This document shows positions 8,547-17,461 of a DNA stretch of 46,696 nucleotides, piece after piece; positions within the stretch are counted from its first letter, which is position 1; each line of letters begins with the position of its first letter. A program made the translations under genes and the position numbers. The notes under the pieces were generated by a model. That model worked only from the letters and a program-made list of their open reading frames with translations. It searched no databases and was not told the DNA's origin. Origin of the DNA: Desulfuromonas sp. Its GTDB lineage: Bacteria; Desulfobacterota; Desulfuromonadia; Desulfuromonadales; BM103. The stretch spans positions 1-46,696 of the forward strand of contig PKTY01000333.1 in NCBI GenBank assembly GCA_002869725.1, given 5' to 3'.

Positions 8547-10724
8547 TCAATACTTGAGCCGAACAAAACGTGAAGACTCGGAGGCCTGCAGAGCATCCTG
8601 CAGGGTGACAATCCCCTGGGCCTCGAGCAGCGGAAGGAGTTTCAACAGCACCTCAGCCGTGACCAGGGCGTCGCCAAAAGCGGTGTGCCGACCAACAATG
8701 CGCACATTAAAACGTGCGGCCACTTCGTCCAGGGAGTGTCCCTCCTGGTTAGGGTGGACCAGGGAAGAGAGCAGCAGGGTGTCGAGCACCGGGTTGTCGA
8801 AACTCATCCCGACGGCCTGCTCCTTGAGCTGCAGAAAGCGCATGTCAAAGGCTGCATTGTGGGCCACCAGGACCGCACCGCGGACAAAATCGTGAAACCT
8901 GGGGAGCACCTGATCGATGGTCGGCTGACTCTCAAGCAATTCCGGACGAATACCATGGACCTGCACCGAGGAGAGAGGAACATGGCGGCACGGGTTGACC
9001 AGCTGATCGATCACTTCATTCGGTTGCAGACGCCCGTTGACGATACGCACGGCCCCGATCTGAAGAATCTCGTCCCCTTCCGAAGGATTGAGCCCGGTGG
9101 TTTCGGTATCAAAAGCCACAAAAGTCAGCTTGTTCAACGGAAGATCGGCAAGCTCTTGATCGAAAGTCTGATGGAACAGATCGAACTCATAGGAGACCGG
9201 TCGCGGCGGAATCGGCGACAGGAGCTCGCTCCCCTTTTCGGTCAGTCCCCTCGGGAGGGTCAGAACCATATTCGAGCAGCGACCCTCCACATTTTCGGCG
9301 GCTGCGCCCCCGCCGTTCCTCGCCAGTACCGACCTGGGGCTCTCCATTTTGCCCGAGCCGTCCATAAACAGGGGGGATTCCTGCCAGTTGTCAACCGCTA
9401 CGCAGGGGATTTGCCGAGGGGACCAGGAGATGACGAGCTGCGAATAGTCTGAGGCCTCATCCCTGAGGGAGAGAACCAGTCGCTCGATTCTGAATTCAGC
9501 CTTCAACAGGCCAGCCAGATGATTGATGGCCTGGACCAGGCTGTAGCTGTCGATCTTCAGCCAGCAACCCTGCCCAGAGTAGGTCTCCACCTCCAGCCCA
9601 AAGCGCTCGCGCAGGTTGCGGGCCAGAATGGCGAGCAGGGTTTCGGCCAGAACATTTTCGCTGCTGCCGAAGCCCTGGCGGTGCTGGGAGTAGAATTCCC
9701 TGGCCATGGCCAGATGATTCTGCAGCTCACCGGCAACGTCCTGTATCGCCCGCCGGTGCTGGTCGCAGGCCTCGCCACCGGTTCCCGGCAGATCGCAAAT
9801 GGCACTGAGCCCTCCTTGAATCCTTCCCATGGACAACTGGACCGCGTCGATCAGTTCCTGCAGCTGCCGGTCGCGCTCGTTGCCTGCATCAATTTCAGCG
9901 GTGATATCCTCAAGGGAAAGGACAAAACCGGTCAACGGCTCGCCTTCCTGATCGGAATCGGTGATCGCCGCCATATTGACCCGCAAAAATCGCTGCCCAC
10001 AGAGCTTGGTCAACAGACCAAAAGCCGGTTTAAGCTGACCGTGGGCGTGAGCCTGATTCATCACCTCCAGCATATGGACGATCGGTGCGCGATCGAGAAC
10101 ACTGAAGACCGAGCGTCCCAGTCCGACCCTGCCCCCGAAGCGCAGTTCGCTCGACGATTCTCCCCCATCACCTTCCAGCATCTGCTGCGCCTCGCGGTTG
10201 TAGAGCAGAATGGTGCCGTCGGCATTGCAGACCAGCACTCCGTAGGGGAGCTGCGACATCAGGGCCGCCAGCCGGTTGCGCTCGACGTGGAGGTTGAGAT
10301 TCGCCTGTTCGATCTTGCTATCAACTTCGGCCTGCAGCCTCTGATAGGCGTCAGCCGACTCGTTGATGACTTCCGCCAGAATCCGCAGCTCAAGGGCTCC
10401 CTGAACGGAGATGCGGTGGTCGGGGTTGGCAGCAGTAATCAGGCGGGTCTGCTCGGCCATGCGCAGGACAGGAATGATGTAATAACGAAAAATCAGGCTC
10501 ACCAGACTGCAGATGATAACCATCAGCAACAGCGAGCCGAGGAACGGAAAGGGCAGGAGTTTTTCGAACAACGCCCCGACAGTCTGCTGTTCGGCAGAAG
10601 TCAGGCTCAGATACGACGCGGCAAAGCTGCCAAAGATCACCGCAAAAATGGCCAGGATGATGCCGAACAGAAAAATCCAGTATTTCAAGACCGGGGGAAG
10701 GTTATCGCCAAAACGTTTCTGCAC
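8547..10724 (-). CDS. Membrane PAS sensor/degenerate kinase-like protein fused to C-terminal DnaQ-family 3'-5' exonuclease
   Basis: Two N-terminal TMs and HAMP-like linker, PAS (GVLVCNADGTILLYNREAQQML), C-terminal VAFDTETTGLNPSEGDEILQIGAVRI ... LVAHNAAFDMRFL ... GRHTAFGDALVTAEVL (ExoI/II/III). Confidence 0.9.
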   Translation of the reverse strand: MQKRFGDNLPPVLKYWIFLFGIILAIFAVIFGSFAASYLSLTSAEQQTVGALFEKLLPFPFLGSLLLMVIICSLVSLIFRYYIIPVLRMAEQTRLITAANPDHRISVQGALELRILAEVINESADAYQRLQAEVDSKIEQANLNLHVERNRLAALMSQLPYGVLVCNADGTILLYNREAQQMLEGDGGESSSELRFGGRVGLGRSVFSVLDRAPIVHMLEVMNQAHAHGQLKPAFGLLTKLCGQRFLRVNMAAITDSDQEGEPLTGFVLSLEDITAEIDAGNERDRQLQELIDAVQLSMGRIQGGLSAICDLPGTGGEACDQHRRAIQDVAGELQNHLAMAREFYSQHRQGFGSSENVLAETLLAILARNLRERFGLEVETYSGQGCWLKIDSYSLVQAINHLAGLLKAEFRIERLVLSLRDEASDYSQLVISWSPRQIPCVAVDNWQESPLFMDGSGKMESPRSVLARNGGGAAAENVEGRCSNMVLTLPRGLTEKGSELLSPIPPRPVSYEFDLFHQTFDQELADLPLNKLTFVAFDTETTGLNPSEGDEILQIGAVRIVNGRLQPNEVIDQLVNPCRHVPLSSVQVHGIRPELLESQPTIDQVLPRFHDFVRGAVLVAHNAAFDMRFLQLKEQAVGMSFDNPVLDTLLLSSLVHPNQEGHSLDEVAARFNVRIVGRHTAFGDALVTAEVLLKLLPLLEAQGIVTLQDALQASESSRFVRLKY

Positions 10725-10810
10725 AAGGGGACTCCATTCTGCTTCAAACAGATCATACTTGCGCCATCATAAATGAACCGAGCAGACAGATCCAACTCTA
10801 GAGGGGACCC

Positions 10811-11812
10811 TTAGTCGGCGATGGACCTCAACAGCGCATCGAGCCGTTCAACTTCCCTCCAGTTTACAACATCCCCCTCGGAAGCTAAACGGTCGCTCCT
10901 CCAGCAGGGTTGATCCAGTATCTGCTGAGCGCCGGAAACAAAGCTTTCGGCGCTTGAGTAAAGTAAGCCGTTTTCGCCATTTCTGACCACTTCGGCATTG
11001 CCGGGAATATCGCGCGCGAGGATCGGTACCCCCAGGGCGTCGGCTTCGACAAGGGCATTGGGCAGACCTTCATGGAACGAGTTATTGAGCACCAGATTGG
11101 CACTGCCGATAGCGGAAGCCATCGCATCATGGGGAATCACCCCAAGATAACTCGCCCAGCACCGCCCCTCGATCTCCCGCAGAAATCGGTGAGCGTAGTC
11201 ACCGGCAAGCAACGGTCCACAGCAGGCCAGATGAAAATCGTCACGGCATAAGGCCAGTTGATCGCCTAGCTCGAGAAGTTCGACAACCCCCTTGACCGGG
11301 CGCACACTGGCCGGGCAGAGCAGCAGAGCTCGGTCGTCGTCCAGTCCGAGTTGCCGGCGCACAGGATACGGTGCATTGCCTAGGCTGACTCCCGGCGGGA
11401 GATATTCAATTTTGTGGCCCAGCTCCGGCCGGCGGCATTTCAAAACCTCTATCAGTTTGCGATTTTGTAGCAGAATAAATTTGGCGGACACAAAAACCTG
11501 ATTGATAACAGCCTCTTGCGTTGGATCATCAAGTCCCTGATTGACGTCGGTCCCAGTCAGCAGCACCAAGACAGGGACCGGCTTTAGACCAGACTCGAGC
11601 CAGGGCCGCCCAGAGCGAAAAGCGTGCAACAGCAGAACCGCATCGGGGTCAAATTGCTGCCGAACCCTCTGAAGCGGCGCGCCAGAATCGATTGCAACAC
11701 CAACAACGGCAAGCCGATGGCCACAGGATTCAAGGCCATCAGCCAGGCGCATTGCCGTGACCCAGTTGCCGGTCTCCCGGTTCTGTTCCGGCACCACAAT
11801 CAACAGGCGCAT
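10811..11812 (-). CDS. GT4-family glycosyltransferase
   Basis: MRLLIVVPEQNRETGNWVTAMRLADGLESCGHRLAVVG ... NSFHEGLPNALVEADALGVPILARDIPGNAEVVRNGENGLLY; start overlaps upstream gene stop. Confidence 0.85.
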   Translation of the reverse strand: MRLLIVVPEQNRETGNWVTAMRLADGLESCGHRLAVVGVAIDSGAPLQRVRQQFDPDAVLLLHAFRSGRPWLESGLKPVPVLVLLTGTDVNQGLDDPTQEAVINQVFVSAKFILLQNRKLIEVLKCRRPELGHKIEYLPPGVSLGNAPYPVRRQLGLDDDRALLLCPASVRPVKGVVELLELGDQLALCRDDFHLACCGPLLAGDYAHRFLREIEGRCWASYLGVIPHDAMASAIGSANLVLNNSFHEGLPNALVEADALGVPILARDIPGNAEVVRNGENGLLYSSAESFVSGAQQILDQPCWRSDRLASEGDVVNWREVERLDALLRSIAD

Positions 11813-12633
11813 GGCAGTTCCCGATAAGAGCACAGCCGGATACCGCGCGCCTCGACGACCTGGCGAACTTCTCTGGAGGTCAAGGCCTCCAGCTCGACCT
11901 GCCGCTGCTCCCCCTCGAAGGGACGACCGCTCGGCGTGGGGTGCCCTGGATGGGTCATCAACTCCCAAAAACCCTGGTCGAGACGGGTTAGCAAGGAGCT
12001 CAACCTGGCGGTGTCCAAAGTGTGCAGCAGCGGCAGTCCCCAGAGGCCGTCCGGGGTCCTGAGGCCGGCAGCCCGAAACACACCATGGGCAGAACTGCCG
12101 AGACGCCGAAACAGCCTAAGATCTTCCCGTAACTCCTCGGAGATCTCGACTTCAGCAGGATCGGCCGGACGCGAGGAGCGCAGCGCGGTGATGCCGTTTG
12201 CCCTGGCCAGATCGATGACCAAAGCGATCAACCTCGAATAGATGTGACAGTGCTGGTGACCATCGATATGGGTCGGTTCGAGACCGGTGGCCACGACCTT
12301 ATCGATCTGGGCTTGCAGTTCGCGTCGAATGGCCGGCAGGTCACAATCTCCATGAAGCAGCGCCTGTCGCATCAACTGCTTACCGGGGAACCTGCCGCAA
12401 GGACCGGTCAGCCCGCCAATCGACCCGGTCAGGGGGAGACCATCGGACAGGTTGAGGTGGATGCCGACCGGCAGTCCATCGCTGTGAGCCTGCTCGACCG
12501 CCCCGGCAAACGAAGGGCCGTTGGCGATCAAGGTCGCACTGGTTACGATGCCGCGACCAAAGGCTGCAAAGATCCCCCGGTCGCGTTCAGCGCTGAGGCC
12601 AAGGTCATCGGCATTGACAATCAGTGCGATCAT
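11800..12633 (-). CDS. YdjC/ChbG-family carbohydrate deacetylase (HpnK-like)
   Basis: IVNADDLGLSAERDRGIFAAFGRGIVTSATLIANGPSF ... PTHIDGHQHCHIY. Confidence 0.85.
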   Translation of the reverse strand: MIALIVNADDLGLSAERDRGIFAAFGRGIVTSATLIANGPSFAGAVEQAHSDGLPVGIHLNLSDGLPLTGSIGGLTGPCGRFPGKQLMRQALLHGDCDLPAIRRELQAQIDKVVATGLEPTHIDGHQHCHIYSRLIALVIDLARANGITALRSSRPADPAEVEISEELREDLRLFRRLGSSAHGVFRAAGLRTPDGLWGLPLLHTLDTARLSSLLTRLDQGFWELMTHPGHPTPSGRPFEGEQRQVELEALTSREVRQVVEARGIRLCSYRELPCAC

Positions 12634-12764
12634 CTCTCACGCTCTCAAAAAGGTTGGCGGCACATAATGATATTTTGCCCTGTCAAAGGAGAATCCGCAA
12701 ACAATCCCAGTCTTCCTGTCAATTTTCTTGGTGAAACGTCCCGCTCACGTTAACATCCCCGGCC

Positions 12765-14003
12765 ATGAACCAGCAATCGGCAGAATCGAGAATTCACTAC
12801 GGATGGATCATTGTCGGGGTGGGGACCTTGACCATTGCCGCCTGCCTGGGCCTGGCGCGTTTCGCCTTCGGCATGCTGCTGCCGTCGATGCGCGAAGCTC
12901 TGGCCATGAGCTACGACCAGATGGGGTTTCTCGGCACCGCCAACTTCACAGGCTACCTGCTTGCAGTCGCCATTGCCCCGCTGCTGCTGCGCCGAATGAC
13001 ACCACGCCAGCTGATTGCCGGTGGACTGTTGTTGATCGCCGTCTGTATGTTCGCCATCAGCCGCGCCCTCAGCTATTCACAGGTGCTGATCCTCTACAGC
13101 CTGGTCGGGATCGGCAGCGGCATCGCCAACATCCCCCTGATGGTACTGGTCTCCTTCTGGTTTCGCAGAGAACGGCGCGGCCGGGCAGCTGGGCTGATGG
13201 TGGTCGGCAGCGGCTTCGCCATTATACTCTCCGGCTTTCTGGTCCCCTGGCTGAACAACCGGTTCGCCAGCGACGGATGGCGAGTCAGCTGGCTGGTTCT
13301 AGCGACCATGGTCCTGCTGGTCGGACTGATCGCCGCCGCCCTGATCCGTAACGACCCGGCCGACAAAGGGCTACAGCCGGTCGGCAAACCAGGCATCGAC
13401 TACGACCCGGGCGAGACCAAGGGGGCCTTCAGTCCGCTGCAGGTCCTCACCCACCTGGGCGGGCTCTATTTTATCTTTGGCGCCACCTACGTCATCTACG
13501 GCACCTTCATCGTCACGACCATGATCGAAGAGTATGCCTTCGCCGAAGCGAGTGCCGGTCTGTTCTGGTCTTGGGTCGGCCTGTTCAGCCTGGCTTCCGG
13601 AATCCTGTTTGGAGCCCTCTCCGACCGCATCGGCCGCAGGGGGGGGTTGATGGCGGTCTACACGGTGCAAACCCTGGCCTACCTGCTGGCCGGATCGAAA
13701 CTGGGGACAACGGCAATCTTCGCTTCGGTGGTCCTCTATGGGGTTGCCATGTTTGCGGCACCAGCCATCATGGCGGCAGCGGTCGGCGACTACCTCGGCA
13801 AGGCCCGGGCGGCTGCCGCCTTCTCCTTCATCACCTTCTGCTTCGCCATCGGCCAGACTGTCGGCCCATCCCTCGCCGGAGTGGTCGCCGAGCGAATCGG
13901 TTCGTTCACTCCAAGCTACCTTGCCTCATCGGCCTTGACCGCGCTGGCCGTTGTCTGGGCCAGCCGCCTGCCGGAACCGGCACGTTCCCATGGCGAGCAG
14001 TGA
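12765..14003 (+). CDS. MFS transporter
   Basis: About 12 hydrophobic segments; GALSDRIGRRGGLMAVYT; TGA stop. Confidence 0.88.
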   Translation: MNQQSAESRIHYGWIIVGVGTLTIAACLGLARFAFGMLLPSMREALAMSYDQMGFLGTANFTGYLLAVAIAPLLLRRMTPRQLIAGGLLLIAVCMFAISRALSYSQVLILYSLVGIGSGIANIPLMVLVSFWFRRERRGRAAGLMVVGSGFAIILSGFLVPWLNNRFASDGWRVSWLVLATMVLLVGLIAAALIRNDPADKGLQPVGKPGIDYDPGETKGAFSPLQVLTHLGGLYFIFGATYVIYGTFIVTTMIEEYAFAEASAGLFWSWVGLFSLASGILFGALSDRIGRRGGLMAVYTVQTLAYLLAGSKLGTTAIFASVVLYGVAMFAAPAIMAAAVGDYLGKARAAAAFSFITFCFAIGQTVGPSLAGVVAERIGSFTPSYLASSALTALAVVWASRLPEPARSHGEQ

Positions 14004-14120
14004 CGTGAACTGATTAAACCCTGTTTTAGTCCTTGTCAAAAAGGCTCGGATTTGACAGGATGGCCGGGGTTCGCGGGGCAGATCCATCTCGTGAGGACCG
14101 ACCGTTCAGGAGACACCGGC

Positions 14121-15779
14121 ATGCCGCGTTCGAAAGAAGCCGCCCAGGCCAATCTGGCCAGTCTGTTTCGAATCTTCACCGTCCCGGAAGCCCCGGACTC
14201 GACCCTCGGGGAGATCGACCAGGCAATTTCTGACAATCTTGCCGGATTCCTGCAGGAGCACATCGTCGCCCGTGAGCGCGACCTGGTCGAAATCGAGAAA
14301 GATTTCGCCGACGCCAGCATTCCAGACGAACCGACCTTCGTTTCCGACTATACCGACTTTCTCAAAGAAAAGCTGGTCGCCCAATCGGTGCATACCGCGG
14401 CACCAAGCTTCATCGGCCACATGACCTCGGCCATCCCCTACTTCATGCTACCGCTGGCCCGGGTGATGATCGCCCTCAACCAGAACCTGGTCAAGGTCGA
14501 GACGTCCAAAGCCTTCACACCCCTGGAGCGCCAGGTTCTGGCCATGCTCCATCGCCTGGTCTACACCGAAGGTGATGATTTCTATCGACAATGGATCCAC
14601 GACAGTGAACACGCCCTCGGTGCCTTTTGCTCCGGCGGAACAGTTGCCAACGTCACGGCCCTGTGGGTGGCCCGTAACCGGCTGTGCGGACCGAGCGGCA
14701 GTTTTCGCGGCATTGCCCGTGAGGGTCTAGCCAAGGCCCTGAAACACCTTGACTGCGAAGGGTTAGCGATCCTTGCCTCGCGACGCGCCCATTATTCCCT
14801 GGGCAAGGCCGCCGACCTGCTCGGCGTCGGTCGCGACAACCTGATTGCCGTTGAGACCGACCGCTACAATCGCCTCGACCTGGTGCAGCTTCGCCGGCAC
14901 CACCAGCGCTTGCAGGATCGCGGCATTAAGCCGCTGGCCCTGATCGGCATCGCCGGCACCACCGAGACCGGCAATATCGATCCCCTTGGACAACTGGCCG
15001 ATTTTGCCGAAGAGGCCGGCTGTCACTTTCATGTCGATGCCGCCTGGGGCGGGCCAACCCTGTTCTCGGCCAAGCACCGCCAGCTGTTGAGCGGCATCGA
15101 GCGCGCCGATTCGGTGACCATGGATGCCCACAAGCAGCTTTACGTGCCGATGGGCGCCGGAATGGTGGTCTTCAAAGACCCGACGGCGGTCAAAGCCATC
15201 GAACATCATGCCGCTTACATCATCCGTCGCGGATCAAAAGATTTGGGCAGCCACACCCTGGAAGGGTCGCGACCGGGGATGGCGATGCTGGTTCATGCCG
15301 GGCTGTCGATTATCGGCCGAAAGGGATATGAACTGCTGATGGACCTGGGAATCGAACGGGCCAAGACCTTTGCCGCCAAGGTCGCCACCCATCCCGATTT
15401 TGAGCTGGTGACCGAACCGGAACTGAACATTCTGACCTACCGCTACAACCCGGCTTGGTTGCAGAAGGCTCTGACTGGAACGCCGGGAAAGACCGGCAGC
15501 GACATCAACCGGCTGCTCGACCTGATCACCAAGGAGATTCAGAAGAGACAACGGGCCAGTGGCCGGTCGTTCGTCTCGCGAACTCGCTTGATCCCACCCC
15601 ACGGCGGAAGCGAACAGATCACGGTCTTTCGCGTCATCCTCGCCAACCCCCTGACAACCGAGGCAATACTCGACGCGGTGCTTGACGAACAGAGTTCGCT
15701 GGCCGCGGATGAACACTTGCAGCCGCTCTGGGCCGAGCTTCGGGATCTGGTTTCTGAAGGGATTTCTGCGGCGTCGTAG
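14121..15779 (+). CDS. panP: PLP-dependent decarboxylase, PanP-like (aspartate 1-decarboxylase/glutamate decarboxylase family)
   Basis: FHVDAAWGGPTLFS, SVTMDAHKQLYVPMGAGMVVFKD (PLP lysine); overall similarity to PanP from memory; AGGAG upstream of ATG 14121. Confidence 0.7.
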   Translation: MPRSKEAAQANLASLFRIFTVPEAPDSTLGEIDQAISDNLAGFLQEHIVARERDLVEIEKDFADASIPDEPTFVSDYTDFLKEKLVAQSVHTAAPSFIGHMTSAIPYFMLPLARVMIALNQNLVKVETSKAFTPLERQVLAMLHRLVYTEGDDFYRQWIHDSEHALGAFCSGGTVANVTALWVARNRLCGPSGSFRGIAREGLAKALKHLDCEGLAILASRRAHYSLGKAADLLGVGRDNLIAVETDRYNRLDLVQLRRHHQRLQDRGIKPLALIGIAGTTETGNIDPLGQLADFAEEAGCHFHVDAAWGGPTLFSAKHRQLLSGIERADSVTMDAHKQLYVPMGAGMVVFKDPTAVKAIEHHAAYIIRRGSKDLGSHTLEGSRPGMAMLVHAGLSIIGRKGYELLMDLGIERAKTFAAKVATHPDFELVTEPELNILTYRYNPAWLQKALTGTPGKTGSDINRLLDLITKEIQKRQRASGRSFVSRTRLIPPHGGSEQITVFRVILANPLTTEAILDAVLDEQSSLAADEHLQPLWAELRDLVSEGISAAS

Positions 15780-15851
15780 CAGGGGAGTCGATCCGGAACA
15801 GGGGGGACAAGGGGGACAGCCCAGTGAAAAACCGGAACAGTCCCAGACCAT

Positions 15852-17240
15852 TCAACCAAGAAGTTGGTTCATGATCGCCAAAGCCGCCCGCTTGCCATCG
15901 GCAGCGGCAGTAACCGCCAGATCGGCACCGCGATAGCAGTCGCCCCCGGCAAAAACCTTGGGGTTTGAACTGCGTCCACTGGCCGCATCGATCAGCACCT
16001 CGCCCCACCTGCCGAGCTCGACCCCGGCATCACGCAGCCCGGGGAAACCCTCCATATCGAAGCCAAGGGCCATGATCACCACATCACAGGGAACGCAGAA
16101 TTCCGTACCAACAACCTCTTCGACCCGCTGCCGACCGGAATCGTCCGGCTCACCGAGCTGGGTACGAACAACATCGACACCAGACACCTCGCCTGAATCG
16201 TTGATGACCACCCGCTGCGGTGCGGAGAGGAACTGAAATGCGACCCCCTCCTCAACGGCGTTAAGGTATTCCTTGCGGCTGCCCGGCATGTTGCGATCGT
16301 TGCGCCGATAGAGGCAGGTGACCGTCTCCGCCCCTTCGCGCACCGCAGTGCGCACACAGTCCATGGCCGTGTCACCGCCGCCGACCACCACCACCCGCTT
16401 GCCGAGCACTCCGAATCTCTCCATCCAGGCCCGGTCGGCGATACGACGCTGAACATTGGTCAGAAACTCCATGGCCAGAAACACGTGCTCGTTGTCTTCG
16501 TTGGCGACCCCGGCCCGTTTGCCGTTGGTGGCCCCCAATCCGAGAAAAACCGCATCATAATCGGCCAGCAGGTCGTCGAAAATCCGATCATGGCCGATCT
16601 CGGCGTGCAGGTGCAACCGCAGTCCCGCCTGCTCAAGAAGAGCGAAGCGGCGCTCGACGATCTGCTTGCTGAGTTTGAAACCGTGGATGCCATAGGCAAG
16701 CAGCCCCCCCGGCACATCGGCCCGCTCGAACATCTCGACCTGTATCCCGGCCCGCAGCAGGAAATGGGCGCAACTCATCCCGGCCGGCCCGGAACCGACC
16801 ACCGCAACTTTTTTATCGGTCGTGATCCCGGGGAACGGCAGAACATAGCCGGCGGCAAATCCAAGATCGGTAATCGAGGCCTCGATGGCACCGATGCTGA
16901 TCGCCCCGTAACCGTCATCAAGGGTGCAGGCCCCTTCGCAGAGGTGATTGTGCGGACAGATCCGCCCGAGAATCTCCGGAAAAGGAGAGCTCTCGTTGCT
17001 GAGCAGGAAGGCTTTCTCCAGATCCTTCTCGGCGATGGCCTCCAGCCACTGCGGGATAAAATTGTTGAGCGGACAGCCGATGGAGGTGCAGAACGGGTCG
17101 CCGCACTGGACACAACGTGCGGCCTGACTGGCCACCTTGCGGTTGGTGAAGAAGCGGTAGATCTCCTCGAAGGTTCTGATCCGCTGGCTGACATCTTCCT
17201 TGTCCGGCTCTTCCCGGTGGGTTTCGGTAAACGTTTGCAT
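15852..17240 (-). CDS. gltD: Glutamate synthase small subunit
   Basis: CVQCGDPFCTSIGCPLNNFIPQWLE, ICPHNHLCEGACTL, VAVVGSGPAGMSCAHFLLRAG, VVVVGGGDTAMDCVRTA. Confidence 0.93.
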   Translation of the reverse strand: MQTFTETHREEPDKEDVSQRIRTFEEIYRFFTNRKVASQAARCVQCGDPFCTSIGCPLNNFIPQWLEAIAEKDLEKAFLLSNESSPFPEILGRICPHNHLCEGACTLDDGYGAISIGAIEASITDLGFAAGYVLPFPGITTDKKVAVVGSGPAGMSCAHFLLRAGIQVEMFERADVPGGLLAYGIHGFKLSKQIVERRFALLEQAGLRLHLHAEIGHDRIFDDLLADYDAVFLGLGATNGKRAGVANEDNEHVFLAMEFLTNVQRRIADRAWMERFGVLGKRVVVVGGGDTAMDCVRTAVREGAETVTCLYRRNDRNMPGSRKEYLNAVEEGVAFQFLSAPQRVVINDSGEVSGVDVVRTQLGEPDDSGRQRVEEVVGTEFCVPCDVVIMALGFDMEGFPGLRDAGVELGRWGEVLIDAASGRSSNPKVFAGGDCYRGADLAVTAAADGKRAALAIMNQLLG

Positions 17241-17306
17241 GGGTTGACCTCTTTTTAGCAGTAATTCAGAATTCCGGAGTCTTCGGGGACCATATTATTT
17301 CCGTTG

Positions 17307-17391
17307 TCGTTGTCGTAATCGGAAAATCGTGTTGACGCAGAAGAACTGACTGGACTGTTCAAGTCGATTTTGAGACCGATTACGACAACGA
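17307..17391. repeat. Long interrupted inverted repeat between gltB and gltD
   Basis: TCGTTGTCGTAATCGG (17307-17322) / CCGATTACGACAACGA (17376-17391), with inner AAAATCG / CGATTTT. Confidence 0.85.
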
Positions 17392-17461
17392 ATTTTATAT
17401 CAGCTGATCCTGGATATTGAGTTGCTCTGACGTTCTTTCATCTGGATTCCGAGCCCGCCGG

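Noticed and set aside
9519-10772. 417-aa plus-strand ORF opposite the sensor-exonuclease gene
   Set aside because: Low-complexity Q/G/R-rich translation typical of an antisense frame; opposite strand has clear PAS and exonuclease motifs
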